This document shows positions 31,836 through 40,673 of a DNA stretch of 64,000 nt, piece after piece; within the stretch, counting starts at the first letter, position 1, and each line of letters opens with the position of its first letter. Below the pieces are notes generated by a model, which saw nothing but the letters and a program-made list of their open reading frames with translations, had not been told where the DNA came from and did no database searches. Both the position numbers and the translations under genes were made by a program. The DNA lies in assembly GCF_016899775.1 (NCBI RefSeq), contig NZ_JACJJE010000006.1, forward strand, positions 1-64,000. The letters run 5' to 3'. The DNA is from Pseudoflavonifractor capillosus. GTDB lineage: Bacteria; Bacillota; Clostridia; Oscillospirales; Oscillospiraceae.

Positions 31836-33392
31836 TTAAGAGACCAAGTCCAGGCCGGAGCCGTGAACCGCCTCCACGTTTTCGGTGAGAGAAGCCAGCC
31901 ACTCGCTGGTGTCGCTCTCCTTCCAGGTGGACTTCACCGTGTACTCCCAGGCGGGGTCGTCCCAGCCCACAAAGTACATGATGTGCCAGCCCTGGATGGA
32001 GCTGCTCTCATTTTTGACGATCCCGGTATCCCCCGGCTGACGGGCGGGGTCCAGAGCCCAGTTCAGGAAGTTGGGCTCCAGGCTGTCGGTGCTGGAGATG
32101 CCGCTGTACAGGCCGCCGGTGGACTGAGAGCCGCTGTCGTCCGTGTTCTGGACGGCCAGGGCGGCGAAGCTGTCCTCGGTGGCGTCCCCGGCCTTCCACT
32201 GGTCCAAAAGGGCCTGGGCCTCGGCCTCGGCGGCGTCGAACTCCTCCTGAGTGGGGGTGGTGCCGGAAGAAGCGGCGCCGATCAGAATGTGGCGCACATC
32301 GGCGGTGGCGGAGTCGTCCCGGGTCCGGCTGTCAAACTGGACCACATAGTAGTTGTATGCGCTGCTCTCACTGCGGTCCAGCTCGGCCAGGGTGATGTCC
32401 CCGCTCTGGCGGGCGGCGTCATACAGCCAGTCGGCATAGGCGGCAGAGGAGAAGGTGGAGCCCATGGCGGTGGTGTGGATGGAGGAGCTGTACAGCGCGT
32501 CGGCGTACTCGTCGGCCAGGGCCTGAGCGTCCTCACCGTTGGTCAGGCGGCTCTGGATCGCCTGGGCGGTGGCCAGAGCGTCGGCCTTGGCGGTCTCCAG
32601 GGCGGCGGTCTTCTCCTCGTCGGTCATCTCCACCGTGTTGCCCTCTTCATCGGTCTGCTCCTCCACGGTGGCCTGGACCGTGAAGACCGTGTAGCCGAAG
32701 GTGTCCAGGTCGTTGGTGTGCTCGTTATAGTAGGCCTCGGTCTCCTCATCGGTATAGGTCAGGCTGTCCTGATAGTGCTGCCGGTAGGAGTCGGCCAGCA
32801 CCTGGTCGGCGTAGAGGGACTGGAAGGTATCCTCGTCCATATAGCTGCCGTAGTTCAGTTTCAGGTAGCTGGACAGACTGTCATAGGAGCCGCTGGAGCG
32901 CCAGGTGCTGTCCAGGGTGGCCAGCTCGCTCTCCAGATAGGCCTGGTCCTTCTGGGTGAGGGTGTAGCCCTCCGCCTCGGCGGCGTGGACCAGGACGGTG
33001 ACCTGGGTCAAATCGTCGATGGCCTGGTCCAGCAGGAAGTCCCGCCAGGTCTGGCCGGTCTCCTCGTCGTAGACCTGCTCTGCGGGGTCCACATTGTAGT
33101 CAAAGGTGGAGGAGCCCATCACGGAATTGTAATAGGCGGTGTTAAGGGCCGATTGGTAGTAATACTGCACCACGGCGGGGCCGTAGTCCTCTCCGTCAAT
33201 GGTGACAGCGGTGGAGCGCTTCTGGAAGAAGCCGCTGTCCCACACCAGAAGGGCGATGGCCAATACCGCAACAACGCCGCCCGCGATGCCATACAGGATG
33301 TGCTTGCGGCGGTCCTTGTCCTCCTCACGGTTATTCCGGCGCTGGACATAGGTGGAGTCCGACCGGGTTTTCTTTTCTCTGGATGCACTCAC
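31836..33392 (-). CDS. PrsA-like peptidyl-prolyl isomerase, membrane-anchored
   Basis: 518 aa. A charged cytoplasmic tail (about 1-33) and one helix (about 34-54) are followed by a SurA/PrsA-type helical domain and a parvulin (PpiC) core beginning A-D-V-R-H-I-L-I-G and ending S-I-Q-G-W-H-I-M-Y-F. It should assist folding of exported proteins outside the membrane. It has a membrane helix rather than a lipobox. A GTG at 33392 is the chosen start (weak AGGA 11 nt upstream); the frame runs 29 codons further without support. Confidence 0.85.
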   Translation of the reverse strand: MSASREKKTRSDSTYVQRRNNREEDKDRRKHILYGIAGGVVAVLAIALLVWDSGFFQKRSTAVTIDGEDYGPAVVQYYYQSALNTAYYNSVMGSSTFDYNVDPAEQVYDEETGQTWRDFLLDQAIDDLTQVTVLVHAAEAEGYTLTQKDQAYLESELATLDSTWRSSGSYDSLSSYLKLNYGSYMDEDTFQSLYADQVLADSYRQHYQDSLTYTDEETEAYYNEHTNDLDTFGYTVFTVQATVEEQTDEEGNTVEMTDEEKTAALETAKADALATAQAIQSRLTNGEDAQALADEYADALYSSSIHTTAMGSTFSSAAYADWLYDAARQSGDITLAELDRSESSAYNYYVVQFDSRTRDDSATADVRHILIGAASSGTTPTQEEFDAAEAEAQALLDQWKAGDATEDSFAALAVQNTDDSGSQSTGGLYSGISSTDSLEPNFLNWALDPARQPGDTGIVKNESSSIQGWHIMYFVGWDDPAWEYTVKSTWKESDTSEWLASLTENVEAVHGSGLDLVS

Positions 33393-33576
33393 AGTTGATT
33401 CCGTCCTCTCATTGTGAACTTGCAAGTGTCCGGCCGCAGAGAAAGGCGGCCGGACGGGGAATTCTGTGCTATTATACAAGAATCCGCAGGAGGATTCAAG
33501 GGGGAAAGGGGAGAGAAACCTCAGCTTTTACAGTTTGTTCATGGGAAATCGGACGAATCTCCAGCCGGAATGGGCG

Positions 33577-33604
33577 TAAAAAAGACCGCGGCTTGCGCCG
33601 CGGC
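33577..33604 (-). terminator. Terminator of the 6S-like RNA
   Basis: CCGCGGC / GCCGCGG stem with a 4-nt loop, followed by TCTTTTTT on the minus strand. Confidence 0.88.
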
Positions 33605-33624
33605 CCATATCCAAGTGAGTTTTA

Positions 33625-33822
33625 TATACCCCGCTCTGGCCGTGTGGACCTGTTTAAAACCTGCACGAAATGGCAGGTGGGTCGCCTCCACAACGCTTTA
33701 CTGCTTCCAACTTCCAGCCGACCTCGATGGGGGCCGGGAGGCCTGCAAGCCACGCCGTGAGGTGGGCGTCCCGTTTAAGAAATGTGGGTTTAAAAAGGCC
33801 CATCACGCACCGAGCAGGAAAA
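33625..33822 (-). ncRNA. ssrS: 6S RNA (SsrS) candidate
   Basis: About 198 nt with no open frame. Reading the minus strand, the ends pair (CUGCUC with GAGCGG; UUUUUAAACC with GGUUUUAAAC), then comes a 5' single strand of about 14 nt opposite a small hairpin CCUGC-CAUUUCGU-GCAGG, then GGGACGCC with GGCGACCC and a long terminal stem. A closing stem, a central bubble with a hairpin on the 3' side and a terminal rod is the 6S architecture, which mimics an open promoter and binds RNA polymerase. A terminator follows about 20 nt later. No promoter was recognised; ends are approximate. Confidence 0.7.
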
Positions 33823-33839
33823 CCCGCCTGAAGTCTGAA

Positions 33840-34151
33840 TTATTCGTCCTCCTCCTGGAAAAACCGCTCCATGAAGAGGTTGTAGATCTCCTCGATCTCC
33901 TCGTCGCTGTCCAGGGTGGAGAGTAGCTCCTCGCCGTTCTCCTCCACCACCTTCATAATGACCAGGCCGTATTCCTCGTCGTCCGCGTCCACGTCCACCG
34001 GCTCGCCGCTCTCCTCATCCTCCTGAGAAGCGGGGAACAGGGCGTGGTAGATGACGCCGTTGTGCTCCAGGGTGTCCACCAGCTCCAGCTCAAACTCGTT
34101 GCCGTCCTCGTCGGTGACGGTGATAAAATCGGGGCCGTACGCCTCGCTCAT
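33840..34151 (-). CDS. DUF1292 family protein
   Basis: 103 aa, very acidic (tail F-F-Q-E-E-D-E). I-T-V-T-D-E-D-G-N-E-F-E-L-E-L-V-D and the K-V-V-E-E-N-G-E-E motif match DUF1292 (B. subtilis YrzB). Function unknown. A ribosome binding site AGGAGGTATTCC is upstream. The 6S-like RNA lies directly behind it on the same strand. Confidence 0.88.
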   Translation of the reverse strand: MSEAYGPDFITVTDEDGNEFELELVDTLEHNGVIYHALFPASQEDEESGEPVDVDADDEEYGLVIMKVVEENGEELLSTLDSDEEIEEIYNLFMERFFQEEDE

Positions 34152-34326
34152 AGGGGAATACCTCCTGCCTGTTTTCTGACCCTATTGTAACCCGGATGGA
34201 GAGAAAATGCAAGTGGGAGAGACGTCAAAATTTTACCGGCCTGTCGTTCGGGCCTCTCCGGGGCGAAAAAACAGGTTTCCAGGGCGGAGGAGGCGGGCGC
34301 GGAGCCGGGAAAATCAGACGTTTGGC
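34152..34326. other. Intergenic, no gene
   Basis: GC-rich and open in several frames, but none has a ribosome binding site or recognisable protein. The divergent start regions of DUF1292 and the NUDIX operon meet here. Confidence 0.4.
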
Positions 34327-34356
34327 TTTACCGGGGCCGGGCAGCTGTGCTATAAT
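34327..34356 (+). promoter_or_regulatory. Promoter of the NUDIX-walRK operon
   Basis: Perfect TATAAT at 34351-34356 with TG extension; a weak -35 TTTACC at 34327-34332, 18 bp away. The leader of about 180 nt is very GC-rich with several possible stems. Confidence 0.55.
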
Positions 34357-34541
34357 GAAATTCACATGGGGCGGCGGGCCGCCGCCCCCGGCCTGGGCGG
34401 CTTCTGTGTGCGTTTTCAGACGGCCGCCCGCAGCGGACTGGACGCAATGCTGCCGCGGCACGGGCCGGGATTGGACAAAAAACGTCCGGGGAGCGGGAGA
34501 ACCGCCCCAAAAACCGGATGGGCAGAGAGGAAGAATACCTT

Positions 34542-35078
34542 ATGGATTTGACGGAGCGGACCCTTTCAAGCGAGACGGTGTATCAGGGCAAGATCGTCAC
34601 CCTGCTGGTGGATCAGGCGGAGCTGCCCAACGGAATGCAGGCCAAGCGGGAGGTGGTGCTCCACCCCGGCGGGGTGGCCATTCTGCCTCTGGACCGGGAT
34701 GGAAATGTGACGCTGGTGCAGCAGTACCGCTATCCCTTCCACCAGCTGCTGCTGGAGCTGCCCGCCGGAAAACTGGACGAGGGGGAGGACCACCGGGTGG
34801 CCGCCGCCCGGGAACTCAGTGAGGAGACCGGTCTGGAGGCGGGGGAGCTGACCTATCTGGGGTGTATTCTGGCCTCCCCGGGCTTCTGCACTGAGAAGCT
34901 GCACATGTACCTGGCCCGGGACCTGAGCCGCGCCCAGAGTCATCCGGACGACGACGAGTTTTTAAACGTCGTCACCATGCCCTTTGAGGAGCTGTTCCAA
35001 AAGGTGATGGACGGGACCCTGGAGGACGCCAAGACGGTGGCCACGGTTTTGAAGACCAAGGTGCTTTTGAATCTGTAA
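34542..35078 (+). CDS. NUDIX hydrolase, ADP-ribose pyrophosphatase type
   Basis: 178 aa. The Nudix box G-K-L-D-E-G-E-D-H-R-V-A-A-A-R-E-L-S-E-E-T-G (REXXEE core) follows L-L-E-L-P-A, as in NudF-like enzymes that split ADP-ribose to AMP and ribose 5-phosphate. The A-S-P-G-F-C-T-E-K segment is typical of this subgroup. GAGG upstream of ATG 34542 is preferred over the unsupported ATG at 34518. It stands 14 nt before walR. Confidence 0.92.
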   Translation: MDLTERTLSSETVYQGKIVTLLVDQAELPNGMQAKREVVLHPGGVAILPLDRDGNVTLVQQYRYPFHQLLLELPAGKLDEGEDHRVAAARELSEETGLEAGELTYLGCILASPGFCTEKLHMYLARDLSRAQSHPDDDEFLNVVTMPFEELFQKVMDGTLEDAKTVATVLKTKVLLNL

Positions 35079-35092
35079 GGGAGGGAGCCAAG

Positions 35093-35812
35093 TTGGGAAA
35101 GACCATTCTGATCGTGGAAGACGAGCAGAACATCGTGGATATTCTGTCCTTCAACCTCAGCCGGGAGGGGTACGATACCCTGGAGGCCTATGACGGAAAT
35201 ACCGGCCTGCAGCTGGCTCTGGAACAGAACCCGGACCTGATCCTGCTGGACCTGATGCTGCCGGGGATGAACGGATTTGACGTGTGCCGGAAGATCCGGG
35301 AGGCGGGGTCCGCCGTGCCCATCCTCATGCTCACCGCCCGGGAGGAGGAGGCCGACAAGGTCCTGGGTCTGGAGCTGGGGGCGGACGACTATATCACCAA
35401 GCCCTTCGCCATGCGGGAGCTGCTGGCCCGGGTAAAGGCCAACATCCGCCGGGTGGCCATGGCCCCCGCCCAGCTTCCCCAGGCGGGAAGTGAGCCGGGA
35501 AAGCGGCTGGACCTGGGACGGGTGGTGGTGGACCTGGAGGGGGCCACCGTGTACAAGGACGGCCGCGCCCTGGAGCTGACCCAGCGGGAGTACGACCTGA
35601 TTTGTTTTCTGGCCTCCCAGCCGGGGAAGGTGTTCTCCCGGGAGGCCCTGATGGAGCACGTCTGGAACTATGAGGGCTATGTGGGCGACGTGCGGGCCGT
35701 GGACGTGGCGGTGCGCCGCCTGCGGGAGAAGATTGAGGACGACCCCGCCTCTCCCAAGTTCATTTTGACCAAGCGGGGAATGGGATACCTGTTCGGCGGA
35801 CAGCAGAGCTGA
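35093..35812 (+). CDS. walR: OmpR-family response regulator, WalR-like
   Basis: 239 aa. The receiver has acidic D10-E11, phospho-acceptor D53 (L-L-D-L-M-L-P-G), T and K in L-T-A-R and I-T-K-P-F; a winged-helix DNA-binding domain follows (L-T-Q-R-E-Y-D-L, G-Y-V-G-D-V-R-A-V-D-V-A-V-R-R-L-R). Context with walK, yycH and yycI identifies it as WalR, the cell-wall homeostasis regulator. TTG start at 35093. Confidence 0.9.
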   Translation: MGKTILIVEDEQNIVDILSFNLSREGYDTLEAYDGNTGLQLALEQNPDLILLDLMLPGMNGFDVCRKIREAGSAVPILMLTAREEEADKVLGLELGADDYITKPFAMRELLARVKANIRRVAMAPAQLPQAGSEPGKRLDLGRVVVDLEGATVYKDGRALELTQREYDLICFLASQPGKVFSREALMEHVWNYEGYVGDVRAVDVAVRRLREKIEDDPASPKFILTKRGMGYLFGGQQS

Positions 35813-35822
35813 TTGTTATTTT

Positions 35823-35933
35823 AGAGTGAAGAGTTGAGAGTGGAGAGTGAAGAAATGGAGTTCGCCCAAGGCGAATGATTGATAAGGTCCGGCGCAGCCG
35901 GACCCATATCTCCACTCTCCACTTTCCGCTCTG
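35823..35933. mobile_element. MITE-like hairpin element with heptamer-repeat ends
   Basis: About 111 bp. The left end is four heptamers (AGAGTGA, AGAGTTG, AGAGTGG, AGAGTGA); the right end is the inverted equivalent (TCTCCAC, TCTCCAC, TTTCCGC), so the ends pair. Inside are two perfect hairpins, TTCGCC-CAA-GGCGAA (35861-35875) and GGTCCGGC-GCA-GCCGGACC (35886-35904). No coding capacity. It sits between walR and walK and would fold in their mRNA. Confidence 0.65.
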
Positions 35934-35953
35934 AATGAAAGGGGGTGCCTCCG

Positions 35954-37735
35954 GTGCTGCGCAGCGTGCATATGAAGCTGGTGATGATCATGGTGCTGCT
36001 CATCCTGTCTCTGATGACGGTGGTGGGCACCTTCCTGATCAACTCCGTTATGGCCTTCTATCTGGAGGAGTTCTATACCCAGATGAGCCGGGTCTTTGAT
36101 CAGAATCAAGCCCTGAGCCGCAATCTGGAGACTGAGGTCACGTCGGATGAGGACGGGGCCCAGGCCATTTTGAGCATCATGGAGGCCTACTACGGCGATT
36201 TGGGGCTGGACAGCCGCAGCCGCACTCTATATATCCTGGACGGGGAGACCGGCGACTATCTGACCGGCACCGACGAGGAGGAGGGGCGCGGACTGGAGTA
36301 CGACTCCCCCAACCTGACTCGGGCCCTGGTGGAGCGGGAGGAGGGGACCGAGGCCAACATCGCCGCCGACTATATGGACGTGGCCCTGCCCATCACCCGG
36401 GGGGACAACCAGTACGTCATCTATATTCTGGACAACAAGGCCACGGTGAACAGCCTGATCAGCCAGATTTTCGGTCTGATTCTGGAATCCCTGGTCTTCG
36501 GGCTGGTCATCTCCATCCTGCTCTCTTTCCTGCTGTCCAAGACCATGATCATTCCCATCCAGCGCCTCACCGAGGGGGCCATGCGGGTGGCGGAGGGGGA
36601 CTTCTCCCGGCGCATCGAGGTCACCTCAAGGGACGAGATCGGCGTGCTCACCGACACCTTCAATGACATGGCCCGGCAGCTGCGGGACACCCTGCGCCAG
36701 GTGGAGAACGAGCGCAACAAGCTGGACACCCTGTTCCTCCACATGACCGACGGCGTGGTGGCCTTTGACCGGGACGGCCAGGTGATCCACTCCAATCCGG
36801 CGGCGGAGGGCATGCTGGGCCGTCCCATCGGTCCGGACACCACCTATAAGGAGCTCTTTGGGGACCAGTATTCCCTGGAGGAGGCCATGGCCGCCCCCGA
36901 CCATCTGGAGGGGGAGGTCCGGGTGGGGGACCAGGTGCTGGACCTGCTACTGGCCCCCTTCGACCGGGAGCGGCAGGGGGGGGTGCTGGTGGTCCTCCAC
37001 GACGTCACCGAGGAGCGGAAGAATCAGGAGATGCAGCGGGAGTTCGTGGCCAACGTCTCCCACGAGCTGCGCACCCCCCTGACCAACATCCGCAGCTATG
37101 CGGAGACCCTCTCCGACAGCGCCGGGGACATCCCCCCCGCCATGGAGAAGAAGTTCCTGGGGGTCATTTTGAACGAGAGCGACCGCATGACCCACATTGT
37201 TCAGGACCTGCTCACCCTGTCCCGGTTCGACTCGGGGCGGGACGAGCTGAAGCTGAGCTGGTTCTCCTTTGAGGGGGCGGTGCAGGACCTGTACAACGCC
37301 GTCTATATGGAGGCCCAGCGCCACAGCCACACCATGAAGCTGTGCGTGGAGCCCGGCCTGCCTCAGGTGCGGGCCGACCGGGAGCGGATCATGCAGGTGA
37401 TGATGAATATTGTCTCCAATTCCATCAAGTACACCCCGGACGGCGGGCAGATCCAGATTTCTGCGGGGCAGAACGGCAGCCGGGTGTGGATGCAGGTGGA
37501 CGACAACGGCATCGGCATTCCGGCCGCGGACCGTCCCCGGATTTTTGAGCGCTTTTACCGGGTGGACAAGGCCCGCTCCCGCCAGTCCGGCGGCACCGGC
37601 CTGGGACTGTCCATCGCCAAAGAGATCGTAGACCGGCACGAGGGCGCGCTGGAGCTGGTGGACCGGAATGGTCCCGGCCTGTCGGTGCGCATGGAGCTGA
37701 ACATTGAGGGACCCAGCCATGACGAGAGGAAGTAA
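35954..37735 (+). CDS. walK: Sensor histidine kinase, WalK-like
   Basis: 593 aa. Two helices (about 9-30 and 166-190) enclose an extracytoplasmic domain; HAMP, PAS, HisKA with H370 (N-V-S-H-E-L-R-T-P-L) and HATPase (N-S-I-K-Y-T, D-N-G-I-G-I, G-T-G-L-G-L-S-I) follow. This is the WalK domain order. AGGGGG at 35939-35944 supports GTG 35954 rather than GTG 35945. It overlaps yycH by 17 nt. Confidence 0.92.
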   Translation: MLRSVHMKLVMIMVLLILSLMTVVGTFLINSVMAFYLEEFYTQMSRVFDQNQALSRNLETEVTSDEDGAQAILSIMEAYYGDLGLDSRSRTLYILDGETGDYLTGTDEEEGRGLEYDSPNLTRALVEREEGTEANIAADYMDVALPITRGDNQYVIYILDNKATVNSLISQIFGLILESLVFGLVISILLSFLLSKTMIIPIQRLTEGAMRVAEGDFSRRIEVTSRDEIGVLTDTFNDMARQLRDTLRQVENERNKLDTLFLHMTDGVVAFDRDGQVIHSNPAAEGMLGRPIGPDTTYKELFGDQYSLEEAMAAPDHLEGEVRVGDQVLDLLLAPFDRERQGGVLVVLHDVTEERKNQEMQREFVANVSHELRTPLTNIRSYAETLSDSAGDIPPAMEKKFLGVILNESDRMTHIVQDLLTLSRFDSGRDELKLSWFSFEGAVQDLYNAVYMEAQRHSHTMKLCVEPGLPQVRADRERIMQVMMNIVSNSIKYTPDGGQIQISAGQNGSRVWMQVDDNGIGIPAADRPRIFERFYRVDKARSRQSGGTGLGLSIAKEIVDRHEGALELVDRNGPGLSVRMELNIEGPSHDERK

Positions 37736-39035
37736 AAAACGGCGCATTGAGCGCCTTAAAAGCGCTCTGATCGTCCTGCTGAGCTGCTCGGCTGTCTTTC
37801 TGCTGGTGCGCACCCAGGCGGCTATTGTAAGCTCGGAAGATTCCGGGACCGCTTACCAGGCGGAGGCAGAGGGCTCCTCCTCCACGGAGAGCCCCGGGGC
37901 TACCGCGCGTCCTCTGCGCATGGCGGCGGCCATTCAGCGGGGGAGCGAGGTGGTGCGCTATGGAGTGCAGTATGACCAGGAGGGCACGGACAGCCTTTAC
38001 CAGCAGTCGTACAGCCTTCTGGTGGAGGCCCTGAGCAGCGCCAGCCAGCCCCGCGCCGTGGGCGAGACGGAATTTCAGCAGGCCCTGTCTACCGCGCCGG
38101 GCCTCTACTTTGACTGGCAGGGAGAAATTCCGGTGGCGGTTTTGAACGGATGGCTGTCCGTGGATAACCAGACCCTTACCGGGACGGTGCGGCGGATGGT
38201 GCTTACGGCGGTGGAGGGCCAGGTGCTCCTGTACTATTGGGATGAGTCGGCGGACCAGGGCTGGGTCTGCACCTCGGACGTGATCAGCTCCAGCCGCCTG
38301 AACGAGGCGGTGGGGGCGCTGCAGGAGAACGGAACTGTGTTTGCCTTTGAAGCTGAAGAGCTGGACGCGCTGGCTCCATATACCATGGTACAGCCCCAGA
38401 CTCCGGTCCCTGTGGTTTACAGTGCCACCAACCCCATCGCAGGTGAGGATCGCCGCCAGGCCCTCCAGGAGCAGCTGGGCTTCCCAGAGAACTCCATCTC
38501 CTACCCTGCGGCGGGAGAGTATGTGATTCGCAGCCGCAACGATACCCTCCACATCGCGGAGGACGGGCATGTGACCTATGAGGCCGCGGCGGAGGGGAGC
38601 GAACGCTACCGCCTGTCCGGAGCCGGTGTCTATGAGGCGGTGGAAGGGTGCCGCCGCCTGGCCCAGCAGACTCTGGGCCAGAACAGCGGAGAGGCCACCC
38701 TCTACCTGATCTCCGCGGAGGAGAACGGGGAGGGAAATTGGCTGGTGGAGTTTGGTTACAGCCTCAATGGGGCCCAGGTCCGCATCGGAGAGGAGGGCTG
38801 GGCCGCCCGCTTTGTGGTGGAACAGGGACAGATCACGGAGTTTCAGCTGTGGTTCCGCAGCTATACGGACAGCGGGACCACCTCGGTGGTCCTTCCGGTG
38901 CGGCAGGCGGTGGCCGCCATGGAGGCCAAGGGCCACACGGGCGAGGAACTGCTTCTGGTCTATCTGGACGGCGGAGGCGAGGAACTGGTCTCCGCCTCTT
39001 GGGCGGCCGCCCGGGCCCTTGACACAGGGAGGTGA
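37719..39035 (+). CDS. YycH-like regulator of WalRK
   Basis: 438 aa. A short basic tail and one helix (about 17-33) lead to a large extracytoplasmic region without enzymatic motifs, as in YycH, which together with YycI adjusts WalK activity at the membrane. Assignment rests on size, topology and position rather than strong sequence similarity. Overlaps the walK end; 6 nt before the next gene. Confidence 0.72.
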   Translation: MTRGSKKRRIERLKSALIVLLSCSAVFLLVRTQAAIVSSEDSGTAYQAEAEGSSSTESPGATARPLRMAAAIQRGSEVVRYGVQYDQEGTDSLYQQSYSLLVEALSSASQPRAVGETEFQQALSTAPGLYFDWQGEIPVAVLNGWLSVDNQTLTGTVRRMVLTAVEGQVLLYYWDESADQGWVCTSDVISSSRLNEAVGALQENGTVFAFEAEELDALAPYTMVQPQTPVPVVYSATNPIAGEDRRQALQEQLGFPENSISYPAAGEYVIRSRNDTLHIAEDGHVTYEAAAEGSERYRLSGAGVYEAVEGCRRLAQQTLGQNSGEATLYLISAEENGEGNWLVEFGYSLNGAQVRIGEEGWAARFVVEQGQITEFQLWFRSYTDSGTTSVVLPVRQAVAAMEAKGHTGEELLLVYLDGGGEELVSASWAAARALDTGR

Positions 39036-39041
39036 CGGCAG

Positions 39042-39887
39042 ATGGAGTGGTCCCGGATCAAGACGATCATACTCATAATTCTGGCGGTCACCAACGTGAG
39101 CCTGCTGGGATTCCTGGTTCAGCGGGAAGTGCAGGTCCAGAATGCCCGGCAGGAGGCCAGACAGAACTCCATCCAATTTTTGGAGAACAACGGCGTGACG
39201 GTGGAGGATGAGACCGTCCCCGAGGAGATGACCCTGCTGCCCCAGACGGTGGAGTGGGACCGGGAGCAGGAGCGGGAGGCCGCCGCGGTCCTTCTGGGGG
39301 GCGAGGTGCAGGAGCAGGCCTGGAGCGATGAGATCTACCGCTATTACAACGAGACGGGGAGCATCCAGTTCCACCGGGACGGCACCTTCCAGGGGGAGTT
39401 TGTGGAGGGGGCCTTCCAGCTGGAGGGGCAGGACGCCGCCGCATACAGCCTTCAGGTTCTGGAGATCCTGGGCATCCAGGGGGAGAGCCTCTCCGTTCAG
39501 GCTGACAGCGGGGAGGAGGACGCTGTGACCGTAGTCTGCCGGCAGCTTTGGAATCAGGTGCCGGTGTTCAACCACCTGATCACGCTGACGTTTCGGGAGG
39601 ACAGTTTGTCGGCGGTCGAGGGCCGGCGGCTGACAGGAGAACCGGTTCTGGACACAGGGCAGAAGCCCATCTCCATTCCCACCGCCCTATTTCAGTTTTA
39701 CCACGGAATGGTGGCCTTGGGCGACGTGTGCAGCCGGATCGAAAGCATTACCCCGGGCTATGTGACCAGTGCGGGGACAGGGCCCTCGGCGCTGACTCCG
39801 GTGTGGTATATTGCCACGGATACCCGGAACTACCGGCTGAACACCCTGACCGGGGAGCTGAGCCGGGCGGAGGAGAGCGGCGCCTGA
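39042..39887 (+). CDS. YycI-like regulator of WalRK
   Basis: 281 aa. M-E-W-S-R-I-K-T-I-I-L-I-I-L-A-V-T-N is the typical YycI start (single N-terminal helix), followed by an extracytoplasmic domain with G-Y-V-T-S-A-G-T-G-P-S-A-L-T-P-V-W-Y-I, the YycI C-terminal pattern. Last gene of the operon. The metallo-hydrolase gene walJ often found next is missing; infC follows. Confidence 0.82.
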   Translation: MEWSRIKTIILIILAVTNVSLLGFLVQREVQVQNARQEARQNSIQFLENNGVTVEDETVPEEMTLLPQTVEWDREQEREAAAVLLGGEVQEQAWSDEIYRYYNETGSIQFHRDGTFQGEFVEGAFQLEGQDAAAYSLQVLEILGIQGESLSVQADSGEEDAVTVVCRQLWNQVPVFNHLITLTFREDSLSAVEGRRLTGEPVLDTGQKPISIPTALFQFYHGMVALGDVCSRIESITPGYVTSAGTGPSALTPVWYIATDTRNYRLNTLTGELSRAEESGA

Positions 39888-39923
39888 GCATGGTCGTCTC
39901 TCTGAAAAACAAGAAAAAAGTGC

Positions 39924-39952
39924 TTGACAAGAGGACGGGACACTGCTATACT
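39924..39952 (+). promoter_or_regulatory. Promoter of infC-rpmI-rplT
   Basis: TTGACA (39924-39929) and TATACT (39947-39952), 17-bp spacer, TG extension. Confidence 0.88.
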
Positions 39953-39959
39953 GCTAGGG

Positions 39960-40103
39960 TACAACAAAGCAGGAACGGTGCCCCGTCCTCACCCCAGGCC
40001 AGAGCCAAAGGGTCAACATGGAGAATCCTCGCCGGAACATCTATATTCGGCGTGGTTTTGCTGTGACGCGGGTGCCATTCAGGCAGACGCGTTTTATTTT
40101 TTT
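39960..40103 (+). promoter_or_regulatory. L20-leader type attenuator
   Basis: A non-coding leader of about 160 nt ends in an intrinsic terminator: ACGCG-GG-TGCC / GGCA-GA-CGCGT (40066-40092) followed by TTTATTTTTTT, just before the infC ribosome binding site. In Firmicutes, ribosomal protein L20 binds the infC leader and promotes such termination. Placement and terminator support this class; the L20-binding fold itself was not checked. Confidence 0.75.
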
Positions 40104-40121
40104 GTTTGGAGGTGCTTTCCC

Positions 40122-40652
40122 ATCGCTAACACAGGTCATCAAACCAACGAAGAGATCCGGGATAAGGAGGTCCGCCTGATCTCGGAGAGCGGCGAACAGC
40201 TGGGCATCATGTCCTCTCAGGAGGCGCTGCGTCTGGCCGAGGAGCGTGAGCTGGATCTGGTCAAAATTTCGCCCAATGCCGTGCCCCCGGTGTGCAAGCT
40301 GATGGACTACGGCAAGTACCGGTTCGAGCAGACCAAGCGTGAAAAGGAAGCCCGGAAGAACCAGCGCGTGGTGGAGATCAAGGAGATCCGGATGTCCCCC
40401 AGCATTGACGTGAACGATTTCAACGTCAAGCTGCGCAACGCCCAGAAGTTTCTGGCCGAGGGCAACCGGTGCAAGGTCACCGTCCGGTTCCGGGGCCGTG
40501 AGATGGCGCACACCAACATCGGTCAGGAGCTGCTGCTGAAGTTTGCCGAATCCTGCGGCGAGGTCGCCGTGATGGATAAAAGTCCGAAGCTGGAGGGACG
40601 GCATATGTCCATCTTCCTGTCCCCCAAGCCGGTCAAGGACGCGAAAAAGTAA
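40122..40652 (+). CDS. infC: Translation initiation factor IF-3
   Basis: 176 aa, both IF3 domains present (N-E-E-I-R-D-K-E-V-R-L-I; K-E-I-R-M-S-P-S-I-D; F-R-G-R-E-M-A-H). No ATG, GTG or TTG fits: GGAGGTG at 40108-40114 lies 7 nt from an ATC codon at 40122, followed by A-N-T-G-H-Q-T-N-E-E-I. Rare AUU/AUC starts are known for infC and allow IF3 to limit its own synthesis. The frame is open upstream only through the leader. Confidence 0.93.
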   Translation: MANTGHQTNEEIRDKEVRLISESGEQLGIMSSQEALRLAEERELDLVKISPNAVPPVCKLMDYGKYRFEQTKREKEARKNQRVVEIKEIRMSPSIDVNDFNVKLRNAQKFLAEGNRCKVTVRFRGREMAHTNIGQELLLKFAESCGEVAVMDKSPKLEGRHMSIFLSPKPVKDAKK

Positions 40653-40673
40653 GTCGAAAAGGAGTTTTCTGTT

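Noticed and set aside
31830-33398. Plus-strand frame opposite the PrsA-like gene
   Set aside because: Same GC-bias artefact; the minus strand has the helix, PpiC motifs and terminator.
33384-33926. Coding frames on the plus strand across the 6S-like region
   Set aside because: No ribosome binding site and no protein similarity; the region folds as one RNA on the minus strand and ends in a terminator.
34196-34551. Small gene in the leader of the NUDIX operon
   Set aside because: Arg/Gly/Pro-rich translation of a GC-rich leader, no ribosome binding site, starts upstream of the visible promoter.
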